DNA of 61,122 bases, from assembly GCF_001184025.1 (NCBI RefSeq), contig NZ_BBYG01000029.1:1-61122 (forward strand), given 5' to 3'. Of the stretch, positions 33,897 through 41,998 are shown in pieces (the stretch's first letter is position 1; each line of letters starts with the position of its first letter). The notes under the pieces were generated by a model that was not told the origin of the DNA, did no database searches, and was given only the letters and a program-made list of their open reading frames with translations. The position numbers were made by a program, and so were the translations under genes. Source of the DNA: Streptomyces maremycinicus (GTDB lineage Bacteria; Actinomycetota; Actinomycetes; Streptomycetales; Streptomycetaceae).

Positions 33897-35004
33897 CCCG
33901 GCTCCCCTGGTCGGCGGCTCCCACCGTCTCCCTGACGGCGACGGGAGCCGACCGTTCGGGTGTGACACCGGCGGAGAGCAGGACCGCGTCCTCCGGCCCG
34001 AAGTGCACGGTGATCTCGTCTCCGAGGGCGGGCGGCTGCCGCAGTTCCCGCAGGTCGGCCATGACCCGGTGGCCCGCCACCTCGATGTACAGCCGATGGG
34101 TGGCCCCCCGCCACTGCACCTCGATGACCGACCCGGTCAGGGCGTTGGGCCCGGCGCCGAGCCCGACGAGGTGCGGGCGCACGCACAGCGTGGCCGTCGT
34201 ACCCCGGGCGGCGTCACGGGTCGGAACCTTCAGTTCGGTCCCGGAGAAGTCCACCCCGCCCGACCCCACCGTCACCGGCAGCAGGTTCGCGTTGCCCACG
34301 AAGGACGCCGTGAACTCGGTACGGGGCGCCCGGTACAGCTCCCGGGGTGTGCCGACGTCCTGGAGGCGGGCCTTGTCCATGACGGCGATCCGGTCGGCCA
34401 AGGTCAGCGCCTCGACCTGGTCGTGGGTGACATAGAGGATCGACACGTGGGGCAACTCGCGGTGCAGGCGGGCGAGTTCGGAGAGCATCCCGGAGCGGAG
34501 CCGGGCGTCGAGAGCGGACAGCGGTTCGTCGAGCAGGAGGACGCCGGGCCGGATGGCGAGAGCCCGCGCGATGGCGACGCGCTGTTGCTGTCCGCCGGAC
34601 AGTTCGCGCGGGTGGCGTCGCGCGTACGCCGCCATCCCGGTCATCTCCAGTGCTTCGGCCACCCGCCCGCGGATCTCGTCCTTGGGGGCCTTCTGCGCCT
34701 TGAGTCCGAAGGCGACGTTGTCCTCGACCCGCATGTGCGGAAAGAGGGCGTACTGCTGGACGACCATGCCGATCCCGCGCCGGTGCGGCGGCAGACCGGT
34801 CACGTCACGGTCGCCGATGAACACCCGCCCGGCGGCGGGCCGCACGAATCCGGCGACGGCCCGCAGCGCGGTGGTCTTGCCCGAGCCGGACGGTCCCAGC
34901 AGGGCCATCACCTCGCCGGGCTCGACGGTCAGGTCGAGGGAGTCGAGGACCGTGGTGCCGCCGTAGGCGACGGACACCCGGTCGAAGCGGAGCCCGCTGC
35001 TCAT
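33889..35004 (-). CDS. AEP-type ABC transporter ATPase
   Basis: A 371-residue ATP-binding subunit. The Walker A motif is LLGPSGSGKTTALRAVAGF, the Q-loop QQYALFPHM, the signature LSGGQQQRVAIARALAI, Walker B VLLLDEPLSALD and the switch His YVTHDQVEAL. The C-terminal TOBE-like domain (TELKVPTRDAARGTTATLCV) resembles PotA/FbpC/PhnT-type importers. The start overlaps the hydrolase stop (ATGA), and the stop overlaps the permease start. It energises import of the ligand bound by the lipoprotein at 31076-32167. Confidence 0.9.
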   Translation of the reverse strand: MSSGLRFDRVSVAYGGTTVLDSLDLTVEPGEVMALLGPSGSGKTTALRAVAGFVRPAAGRVFIGDRDVTGLPPHRRGIGMVVQQYALFPHMRVEDNVAFGLKAQKAPKDEIRGRVAEALEMTGMAAYARRHPRELSGGQQQRVAIARALAIRPGVLLLDEPLSALDARLRSGMLSELARLHRELPHVSILYVTHDQVEALTLADRIAVMDKARLQDVGTPRELYRAPRTEFTASFVGNANLLPVTVGSGGVDFSGTELKVPTRDAARGTTATLCVRPHLVGLGAGPNALTGSVIEVQWRGATHRLYIEVAGHRVMADLRELRQPPALGDEITVHFGPEDAVLLSAGVTPERSAPVAVRETVGAADQGSRDG

Positions 35005-35729
35005 CGTCGGTCCCCGCCGGTACCGGTGAACTCACCCAGCAGGGCGCGCAGTTCGGCCACCGACCCGAGGACGTGCCCGGCCCCGGCGGCGCGCAGCGCG
35101 TTCTCGTCGTGCGCCCCGGTGAGGACGCCGGCGACGAGTCCGGCGCCGGCGCGGACACCGCCGAGCATGTCGTAGGAGGTGTCGCCCATGACGGCGGTCT
35201 GCCGGACCCCCTCGGCGGCCTTGGTGCGCAGGAACGCCTCCAGGACCATGTCGGGGTAGGGGCGTCCGCGTCCGCCGGCGTCCGCCGGGCACAGCGTGAG
35301 CGGCACCAGGTCCTGCCAGCCGAGGGCGGCGAGGATGGCGTCCTGGGTGACGCGGGCGAACCCGGTGGTCAGGACGACGGTCCGGCCGCCCGCCTGGAGT
35401 TCCTCGATGGCCTCACGCGCCCCGGCGATCGGCGCGACGGCGCCGCCGTCGACGAGTTCCCCGTACGCCTTCTCGAACGCGGCGTTGGCGCGCTGGGCGA
35501 GGGACTCCTCGCCGAAGAGGTGCCGGAAGACGGAGATCTTGGACTCGCCCATCGTGGCGCGGACGTAGTCGAGCTTCTCCGCGTGGTCCGCGGACCCGGG
35601 CTCCACGCCCAGCTCTCCGGCGGCCGAGGCGAAGGCCCGCTCCACGAGGCCGCCGTCGGCCACGGTGGTGCCGGCCATGTCGAGCACCACCAGTCGTATC
35701 TCGTTCAGCTCGTTCAAATCGGTCACCAT
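35001..35729 (-). CDS. Phosphonatase-like HAD hydrolase (PhnX-like, TIGR03351-type)
   Basis: A 242-residue HAD hydrolase. Motif I is VVLDMAGTTVADGG (nucleophile Asp), MGESKISVFRHL contains a Lys at the place where phosphonoacetaldehyde hydrolase (PhnX) forms its Schiff base, VLTTGFARVTQDAIL is motif II, and VMGDTSYDMLGGVRAGAG is motif IV. Met in LDMAGTT replaces the Trp of classical PhnX, as in the phosphonatase-like subfamily. It would cleave the C-P bond of phosphonoacetaldehyde or a close analogue to an aldehyde and phosphate. The ATG at 35729 overlaps the oxidoreductase stop, so the two are coupled. Confidence 0.82.
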   Translation of the reverse strand: MVTDLNELNEIRLVVLDMAGTTVADGGLVERAFASAAGELGVEPGSADHAEKLDYVRATMGESKISVFRHLFGEESLAQRANAAFEKAYGELVDGGAVAPIAGAREAIEELQAGGRTVVLTTGFARVTQDAILAALGWQDLVPLTLCPADAGGRGRPYPDMVLEAFLRTKAAEGVRQTAVMGDTSYDMLGGVRAGAGLVAGVLTGAHDENALRAAGAGHVLGSVAELRALLGEFTGTGGDRR

Positions 35730-36847
35730 CCCAGCTCGTCGGCGGTGGTCTCCGCGATCGCGGGTGAGCAGGTCATGCCGCGCCCGCCGGGCCCGGTGAC
35801 CAGCCACACCCCGTCCCGTACGCGCTGGCGGTGCACGACCCGGCTGGTGTCGACGCACTGCGCGTACACCCCGGCCCAGCGGCGCCGGATCCTCGGCAGC
35901 GGGCGGCCGAGGAAGGACTCGACGACCTCGGTGAGGTGGTCGTAGGGGTCTTCGAGGGTGTCGAAGGCGAAGGGGAGCTCGTACTCGTGGGTGTCGCCGA
36001 TGGTCAGCCCGCCGTCCGCGCGCTGCACCATGAGGAGCTGCATACGGTGCTCGGCGGCGGTCGGCGTCTGCGGCTGCCCGGCGTTGAGGGCGTCGAGCGC
36101 CTCGCTGCGGTAGGCGGGGTAGTAGCGGAAGCTGTCCGCGTCGGCGACGGAGGTGGTGAGCGGCTCGCCCAGCGGGGCGGTCTGCATCATCTGGAGGCGC
36201 ACCCGCCGTACGGGCAGGTCGGGTCCGGCCAGTTCGCGGACGAGACCGCCGAGCCAGGCGCCGGTGCACAACACCACGACGTCACCGGTGTGGACGTCGC
36301 CGTGGTCGTCGCGGACGGCGTTCCCGCCGATCACCTCGCGCACCTCGCGGCCCGGCAGGAAGGTGTAGTCCGGGGACCTCAGCAGCTCGGCGCGCAGCGA
36401 GACCTGGGCGGTGCGCGGCTCGACGGCCGCGTCGCGCTCGCAGAACAGGGCGGCCTCGAAGGTCCCGCGCAGGGCGGGGTTCACGGCGCGCGCCTCACCC
36501 GCGGTGAGCAGCTTGTAGCCGCGGGCCGCCGCGTCGTCGCGGGCCAGGGCGGCCTCGGCGACGGCGAGTTCGCGCGGGTTGCGCAGCGGGGTCAGCGATC
36601 CGCAGCCCCGGAAGCCGAGACCCGGGACCCGGGCGCCGATCTCCTCCCACAGCTCCCGCGCCCGCAGGGCGGTGTCGAGCTCCTCTCCTCCGGCTCGGCC
36701 ACTCACCCAGATCTGGCCGAAGTTGCGCAGCGAGGCCCCGCGGGCCTCCGCCTCACGCTCGATCTGTACGACCCGGTGGCCGCGTTCTATTGCGTGCCAG
36801 GCGTGCAGGGTGCCCACCACGCCGGCTCCGACGACTATCACTCTCAC
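35723..36847 (-). CDS. FAD-dependent oxidoreductase (HpnW-like, TIGR03364-type)
   Basis: A 374-residue DAO/glycine-oxidase-type flavoprotein starting with the dinucleotide motif VIVVGAGVVGTLHAWHAIER. It contains the family-typical SLRNFGQIWVSGRAGG, VVVLCTGAWLGGLVREL and a C-terminal FAD clasp VTGPGGRGMTCSPAIAE. The GTG at 36847 gives MRVIVVGAG; GAGGAG lies 10 bases upstream. Enzymes of this type next to phosphonatase-like hydrolases and AEP importers are proposed to oxidise the amine of AEP or N-methyl AEP to phosphonoacetaldehyde, replacing the PhnW transaminase, which is absent here. It is the first gene of the operon. Confidence 0.82.
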   Translation of the reverse strand: MRVIVVGAGVVGTLHAWHAIERGHRVVQIEREAEARGASLRNFGQIWVSGRAGGEELDTALRARELWEEIGARVPGLGFRGCGSLTPLRNPRELAVAEAALARDDAAARGYKLLTAGEARAVNPALRGTFEAALFCERDAAVEPRTAQVSLRAELLRSPDYTFLPGREVREVIGGNAVRDDHGDVHTGDVVVLCTGAWLGGLVRELAGPDLPVRRVRLQMMQTAPLGEPLTTSVADADSFRYYPAYRSEALDALNAGQPQTPTAAEHRMQLLMVQRADGGLTIGDTHEYELPFAFDTLEDPYDHLTEVVESFLGRPLPRIRRRWAGVYAQCVDTSRVVHRQRVRDGVWLVTGPGGRGMTCSPAIAETTADELGW

Positions 36848-37193
36848 AACGGCCACGCTCCTCGGTACGGGGGAATCGGAAAGGTCCGGACAGCAACCAG
36901 ATGGTGAACTGCCCATCACGTTTGGGCTAGACCCGTTATCATTCCGTGATCAATGGGTGGCGCTGATCAGCCTCTCCCCGGTCGGGGATCGGGTGCGGCG
37001 GGGCATGCAATGCTCGCTGCTGCGAAGGGAGTTGCGACGTCCCGAGCTCACGCAGGAGGGCATCCGCGCGATGCCGACGCCCGTCGTGCCTCGCCAGCTC
37101 GCCAGCTCGCCAGCTCGCCAGCTCGCCAGCTCGGCACAGGTCGGCACAGGTCGGCCCAAGGCCCCCCATGCGGCGGGGGCTCACCAGGAACGC
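36848..37193. promoter_or_regulatory. Operon promoter region with palindrome and tandem repeats
   Basis: Between the GntR gene and the oxidoreductase. An imperfect palindrome (36931-36957: ACCCGTTATCA, then TGATCAATGGGT) is a plausible GntR operator about 85 bases before the first gene. Further upstream lie five perfect copies of GCCAGCTC (37093-37132) followed by two copies of GGCACAGGTC (37133-37152). Confidence 0.5.
37093..37152. repeat. Tandem repeats: 5 x 8 bp and 2 x 10 bp
   Basis: GCCAGCTC occurs five times without change (37093-37132), and GGCACAGGTC twice (37133-37152). Such a slippage-prone array directly after the end of the GntR gene could vary between strains and change promoter spacing. 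Confidence 0.9.
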
Positions 37194-37952
37194 TCAACCA
37201 CCGAGATGCGCGGTGAACGAGAACCGGTCCCCCCGGTACAGGGTCCGCACCCGCTCCAGCGGTCTGCCCTGGGTGTCCCGCGAGACCCGGTGGATCAGCA
37301 GCATCGGCAGCGCGGGAGGTGTCCCGATCAGCAGCGCCTCGCGCGGGGTGGCCAGTACGGTCTCGATCCGCTCGTCCGCGTCACCGAAAGCGATACCGAT
37401 CCGTTCGTTGAGGTACGCGTAGAACGACGAGTCGGGGTCGAAGTCCCGGTCGAGGTCGGGAACCCGCCGGACCGCCACGTACGTACTCTCCAGGCCCATC
37501 CGCTCGTCATCCGCGAGCAGCACCCGCTCCAGATGCCAGACCGGTTCACCCCGCTCGAACCCCGCCTCGGCGGCGAGCGCCTCCGGACAGGGGAACCGGT
37601 CGAGGGAGATGAGGGAGCGTCCGGGGGTGAGCCCCTGCCGCCGGACACCCTCGGTGTAACTCGCGAGCGACAGCGGCTGCTCCAGCTTGGGACCGGCGAC
37701 CACCGTGCCGCGCCCCTGTCGCCGCAGCTTCCCTTCGAGCAGCAGCTCCCGGAGTGCCTGCCGTACGGTCTCGCGGGCGACCCCGTACTTCTCCGACAGA
37801 TCCCGCTCGGTCGGCAGGAGCCCGCCTTCACCCAGTTCGTCGACGAGCCGCGCGATGTGCGCCTTCACCGCGTAGTACTTCGGGATGCGGCCGTGCTCCG
37901 GGATGCCGGAGCGGACGGGGGCGCCAGGGTCCTGGTCGTGCGTAGGGTCCAC
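37194..37952 (-). CDS. GntR-family regulator (HutC/UTRA type)
   Basis: A protein of about 252 residues from the GTG at 37952 (upstream in-frame GTGs at 37979 and beyond are possible; none has a strong ribosome-binding site). The winged HTH is about residues 30-90: VDELGEGGLLPTERDLSEKY GVARETVRQALRELL, with wing RRQGRGTVVAG. The C-terminal UTRA ligand domain (VWHLERVLLADDERMGLEST, RFSFTAHLGG) follows. It lies upstream of the AEP-type operon on the same strand and probably represses it until a phosphonate or phosphate-containing effector binds; a candidate operator is at 36931-36957. Confidence 0.85.
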   Translation of the reverse strand: MDPTHDQDPGAPVRSGIPEHGRIPKYYAVKAHIARLVDELGEGGLLPTERDLSEKYGVARETVRQALRELLLEGKLRRQGRGTVVAGPKLEQPLSLASYTEGVRRQGLTPGRSLISLDRFPCPEALAAEAGFERGEPVWHLERVLLADDERMGLESTYVAVRRVPDLDRDFDPDSSFYAYLNERIGIAFGDADERIETVLATPREALLIGTPPALPMLLIHRVSRDTQGRPLERVRTLYRGDRFSFTAHLGG

Positions 37953-38410
37953 GGAAACGATCGTCGCAGACGGCGTCACGGTCCTGACAGCCAGGTGCTG
38001 CCGGGCCGACTGACGCCCGCTGGTGACCCGGATCCAAGCCACTGGCGTGCGCCCCGCATTGATCGGCCTGTCGAACCAAGAGTTAACTCAAGGCCGAAGG
38101 AAAGTCGTGTCGGGGATATTGACCGCGCATCACAGAGGCGGGATGGTCGGGAGAGCGCTCTCCCGCATGACCTGCCCCGCAGCGAGGAGAACCCCCGCTG
38201 TACCCGTGCCGCCCCCGGGCGACCCCTGCCTCACACCGCCGGTCGTGAGGACTCCGGTTCCCTTCCGGGCCGGGATCTCATGTCCCCGCGCCCGGACCGG
38301 CAAGGCGCCCCACCGCACCGTGCACCCCCCTGTCCGAGAAGCCTCGGGCGCAGGTCCGAACCGTGAGTCCGGCCTGACCGCCCGGTGCCATGAAACAGTC
38401 AGGAGCCGCC
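37953..38410. promoter_or_regulatory. Intergenic region with LacI-type operator
   Basis: The divergent region between the GntR gene and the glycosidase gene holds the perfect palindrome at 38149-38164. The distance from the palindrome to the glycosidase start is about 245 bases. No other supported feature is seen. Confidence 0.5.
38149..38164. promoter_or_regulatory. LacI-family operator GGGAGAGCGCTCTCCC
   Basis: A perfect 16-bp palindrome with the central GCGC typical of Streptomyces LacI-family sites (compare CebR boxes, GGGAGCGCTCCC). The most likely binder is the LacI-family protein encoded at 41999-43018, which lies in the same small carbohydrate locus. Confidence 0.65.
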
Positions 38411-40582
38411 GTGTACAGACCCCTCCCTCTGCGCACTACTTCCCGTCGACGCGGCGGGATCTCCCTCGCGGTGCTCGGCGCGCTGCTGGCGTCTTCGCTG
38501 ACCCTGGGCCTGTCTCCGCGGGCACACGCGGCGGAGGAGCTTCTTTCCCAGGGCAGGCCGGCCACGGCCTCCTCGCAGGAAGGCGAGGCGTACGTCGCGG
38601 GAGCCACCGTCGACGGCGACCTGTCCGGCACCCGCTGGTCGAGCGAGCGGCGAGACGGCGAATGGATCCAGGTGGACCTCGGGGCGAGCAGGGACCTGAG
38701 CCGCGTGGTTCTGACCTGGGAGGCCGCCTACGGCAAGAACTACGAGCTCCAGGCATCCGACAACGGCAGCGACTGGCGGACCCTGAAGGCGGTCACCGGC
38801 AGCGACGGCGGCACGGACGAGATCGCCGTCTCCGGCTCGGGCCGCTACGTCCGTATGCAGGGCGTCACGCGAGCCGGCGGCTACGGGTACTCCCTGTGGG
38901 AGTTCCAGGTCTACGGCGGCCGAGGCGGCGACAACCCGGCCCCCGGTGGGGCGGTGAAGGTGACCGGTTCGCGGGGCAGCTGGCAGCTGACCGTCGCAGG
39001 GCAGCCTTACACGATCAAGGGACTCACGTGGGGCCCGCCCGCGGCCGACGCGCCCACGTATCTGCCTGACGTGAGGTCCATGGGCGTCAACACGCTCCGC
39101 ACGTGGGGCACCGACAGTTCCACCAAGCCCCTGCTGGACGCCGCCGCCGCCCAGGGAATCAAGGTCATCAACGGCTTCTGGCTCCAGCCCGGTGGCGGCC
39201 CCGGCGCCGGCGGCTGCGTCGACTACGTCACGGACACGACGTACAAGAACAGCATGCTCGACGAGTTCGCCCAGTGGGTCGACACCTACAAGAGCCACCC
39301 GGCGACCCTCATGTGGAACGTCGGCAACGAGTCCGTCCTCGGTCTCCAGAACTGCTACGGCGGCGCCGGGCTGGAGGCGCAGCGCGACGCCTACACCTCC
39401 TTCGTGAACGACGTCGCGAAGAAGATCCACGCCATCGACCCCGACCACCCCGTGACCTCCACGGACGCCTGGACCGGTGCCTGGCCGTACTACAAGCGCA
39501 ACGCGCCCGGTCTCGACCTGTACGCGGTGAACTCCTACGCCAACCTCTGCAAGGTGCGGCAGGACTGGATCGACGGCGGCTACGACAAGCCCTACATCAT
39601 CACCGAGGGCGGTCCCGCCGGTGAGTGGGAGGTTCCCGACGACGTCAACGGCATCCCCGACGAGCCGACCGACGTGCAGAAGGCCGACGGTTACACCAGG
39701 GCGTGGGGCTGTGTCACCGGCCACGCGGGTGTCGCCCTGGGGGCCACGCTCTTCCACTACGGTCGCGAGCACGACTTCGGCGGCGTCTGGTTCAACCTCG
39801 TTCCCGACGGGCTGAAGCGGTTGTCGTACTATGCCGTGAAGAAGGCGTACACCGGCTCCGCGGGTGGCAACACGCCGCCGGTCATCACGAACATGGCCGT
39901 CTCGCCGGCCTCCGCGGCTCCGGCGGGCCGTGAGTTCACCGTGCACGCCGACATCCGCGACCCCGACGGTGATCCGATCACGTCCAGGATCTACCTCAGC
40001 GGAAACTACGCCGACGGAGACAAACGGCTCGTGGAGGCGCGGTGGCGCTCCACCGGCAACGGCACCTTCGCCGTCACCGCGCCCGCGAAGCTCGGTGTGT
40101 GGAAGGTGTACATCCAGGCGGAGGACGGCCGGGGCAACGCCGGCATCGAGACCGAGTCCGTCAGGGTCGTCGCCCCGCCGGTGAGCGGGACCAACCTGGC
40201 ACTGCACCGGCCCGCGACCGCGTCCTCCTTCCAGCAGTCCTACGGCGACTGCCCCTGCCCGGCCGGGAACGCCACCGACGGCGACCCTGTCACGCGCTGG
40301 GCCAGTGACTGGAGCGACCCGCAGTGGATCCGGGTCGACCTGGGCGTCCCCAGGCCCATCCGCACGGTGCAATTGGTCTGGGACCCCGCCTACGCCAAGT
40401 CCTACGAGGTGCAGGTCTCCGACGACGGCACGACCTGGCGTCAGGCCTACGCCACGACCACGGGTGACGGAGACGTCGACACCCTCGACGTCGTGGTCAC
40501 CGCCCGCCATGTCCGGCTCCAGCTGACGGCCAGGGGCACCGGGTGGGGCCACTCCCTCCACGAGCTGGGGATCTACGGCTGA
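38411..40582 (+). CDS. Secreted GH2-like glycosidase with two CBM32 domains
   Basis: A 723-residue secreted enzyme from the GTG at 38411 (AGGAG 5 bases upstream; the ATG at 38390 lacks one). It has a signal peptide (LAVLGALLASSLTLGLSPRA), then an N-terminal F5/8-type CBM32 (ATVDGDLSGTRWSSE ... WIQVDLG). A TIM-barrel of the GH2/GH5 clan follows, with acid/base Glu in LMWNVGNESVLG and probable nucleophile Glu in IITEGGPAGE. After it come an Ig-like domain (ITNMAVSPASAAPAGREFTV) and a C-terminal CBM32 (NATDGDPVTRWASDWSD ... WIRVDLG). It probably cleaves a beta-linked polysaccharide outside the cell. The upstream LacI-type palindrome suggests sugar induction. Substrate unknown. Confidence 0.85.
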   Translation: MYRPLPLRTTSRRRGGISLAVLGALLASSLTLGLSPRAHAAEELLSQGRPATASSQEGEAYVAGATVDGDLSGTRWSSERRDGEWIQVDLGASRDLSRVVLTWEAAYGKNYELQASDNGSDWRTLKAVTGSDGGTDEIAVSGSGRYVRMQGVTRAGGYGYSLWEFQVYGGRGGDNPAPGGAVKVTGSRGSWQLTVAGQPYTIKGLTWGPPAADAPTYLPDVRSMGVNTLRTWGTDSSTKPLLDAAAAQGIKVINGFWLQPGGGPGAGGCVDYVTDTTYKNSMLDEFAQWVDTYKSHPATLMWNVGNESVLGLQNCYGGAGLEAQRDAYTSFVNDVAKKIHAIDPDHPVTSTDAWTGAWPYYKRNAPGLDLYAVNSYANLCKVRQDWIDGGYDKPYIITEGGPAGEWEVPDDVNGIPDEPTDVQKADGYTRAWGCVTGHAGVALGATLFHYGREHDFGGVWFNLVPDGLKRLSYYAVKKAYTGSAGGNTPPVITNMAVSPASAAPAGREFTVHADIRDPDGDPITSRIYLSGNYADGDKRLVEARWRSTGNGTFAVTAPAKLGVWKVYIQAEDGRGNAGIETESVRVVAPPVSGTNLALHRPATASSFQQSYGDCPCPAGNATDGDPVTRWASDWSDPQWIRVDLGVPRPIRTVQLVWDPAYAKSYEVQVSDDGTTWRQAYATTTGDGDVDTLDVVVTARHVRLQLTARGTGWGHSLHELGIYG

Positions 40583-40721
40583 CGCCGTGCCCCGACCACC
40601 CGGGGCGGCAGGCAGACGGATCCCGCCGCCGCCCCGGTCGCACCACCCGCGCGGTACCGGCCCCTGTGCGATGTGCTCGTACCGCGCGGGCCCTCTTCCC
40701 ACCTCACGGGCAGGAGACCCC

Positions 40722-41846
40722 ATGAGATCGAGTCCGAAACGGCTCTCCGCACTCCTGATCAGCGGCGCGCTCGTGGCCGGTGCCCTCGGTATCGGCACGA
40801 TCGCCCATGCCGGCACCGGCAACGGTCCTGAAGCACGTACGGCATCACCCGCCGCGCGGACCGCACAGACCGCACAGACCGCACAAGCCGCGCACGCCGG
40901 GCATGTGATGGCCGCGTCCACCCTTGCGTCCGGCGACGACCCGGACGGCGACGGCTACATACCGGCCGTACCGCAGGTCACCGGCGTCACCCCGTCCACG
41001 GCCACGCCGCCGCCGCGCTACTTCCACGAGTTCCAGGCCAACTGCTCGGTGACGCACACCGCCCCGGACGACCCGATCGTGTACCCGGGCCAGCCGGGCA
41101 AGTCCCACGACCACACCTTCATGGGCAACACCTCCACGAACGCGAGCAGCACCACCGATTCCCTCTACGGCGGCGCCACCACGTGCAGGGCACCCGCCGA
41201 CGCCTCCGGCTACTGGATGCCCTTGCTGTACAAGGGCGACCAGAAGATCCTGCCCGTCGGCCCGCAGACCATCTACTACAAGGCCGGCGTCACCGACTAC
41301 ACCAGCGTGCGCCCGTTCCCCAAGGGGCTGAGGTTCGTCGTGGGCGATCCGACGCAGAGCGCCGACGCGTTCCGCCGTCACCGCGGCTTCGTCGAGGGCT
41401 GGGAGTGCGGCGAGAGCTACTTCAACACCGACTTCCCGGCGGCCTGTCCGAACCGGCCCGACGTCCAGCTCAACATCCGCTTCCAGTCGCCCAGTTGCTG
41501 GGACGGAAAGTACCTCGACACCCCCGACCACAAGAGCCACATGGCATACCCGGTCGTCAAACCCGGTACCAACGACAACATGTGCCCCGCCGACCACCCG
41601 GTCGCCCTGCCGATGATCGAGTTCAAGATGGCCTTCCCGGTCAACGGCGACATGAGCCAGGTACGCCTGGCCAGCGGACGCGGCTACTCCTTCCACTACG
41701 ACTTCTTCAACGCATGGGAGGAACGGACCCTCAAGGCCATGGTCGACCACTGCGTCGTGGGCGGACTCCAGTGCGACGCCCGTGGCTACGACCAGACGCA
41801 CCCCGAAGTGGGCGCGGCGTTGAACACGGACTACCGGCTTCCCTGA
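40722..41846 (+). CDS. Secreted DUF1996 protein
   Basis: A 374-residue exported protein with signal peptide LLISGALVAGALGIGTIAHA, then an Ala/Thr-rich spacer (ARTAQTAQTAQAAHAGH). The DUF1996 domain follows: RYFHEFQANCSVTHTAPDDP, KSHDHTFMGNTSTNAS, WDGKYLDTPDHKSHMAYP, ADHPVALPMIEFKMAFPV. Conserved His, Asp and Cys residues suggest a metal site and disulfides. Similar proteins are common in fungi and actinobacteria, sometimes with carbohydrate-binding domains, but the activity is not established. AGGAG precedes the ATG. It lies 139 bases downstream of the glycosidase, same strand, and may be co-regulated. Confidence 0.85.
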   Translation: MRSSPKRLSALLISGALVAGALGIGTIAHAGTGNGPEARTASPAARTAQTAQTAQAAHAGHVMAASTLASGDDPDGDGYIPAVPQVTGVTPSTATPPPRYFHEFQANCSVTHTAPDDPIVYPGQPGKSHDHTFMGNTSTNASSTTDSLYGGATTCRAPADASGYWMPLLYKGDQKILPVGPQTIYYKAGVTDYTSVRPFPKGLRFVVGDPTQSADAFRRHRGFVEGWECGESYFNTDFPAACPNRPDVQLNIRFQSPSCWDGKYLDTPDHKSHMAYPVVKPGTNDNMCPADHPVALPMIEFKMAFPVNGDMSQVRLASGRGYSFHYDFFNAWEERTLKAMVDHCVVGGLQCDARGYDQTHPEVGAALNTDYRLP

Positions 41847-41978
41847 CCCGGCCGGTGATCCCGCCGAACAGCCCGGCCGCGGCCCGGCCGCTTTCCGTTC
41901 GCTCCGGGGAACGGCCGGGCTCCCGGTCCGTTCGTGTGGGGCCGAGGCACTTGGAGAACCCGCGGGTGACGGGGATAA

Positions 41979-41996
41979 CGGCACGTTAAAGTGCCG
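41979..41996. promoter_or_regulatory. Inverted repeat at the lacI-family start
   Basis: CGGCAC (41979-41984) and GTGCCG (41991-41996) flank GTTAAA, immediately before the GTG start at 41999. It differs from the GGGAGAGC palindrome upstream of the glycosidase. It could be an autoregulatory site or overlap the promoter of a leaderless message. Confidence 0.4.
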
Positions 41997-41998
41997 GG

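Noticed and set aside
38399..40921. 840-codon minus-strand frame opposite the glycosidase
   Set aside because: Shadow frame; the plus strand has a signal peptide and recognised domains.
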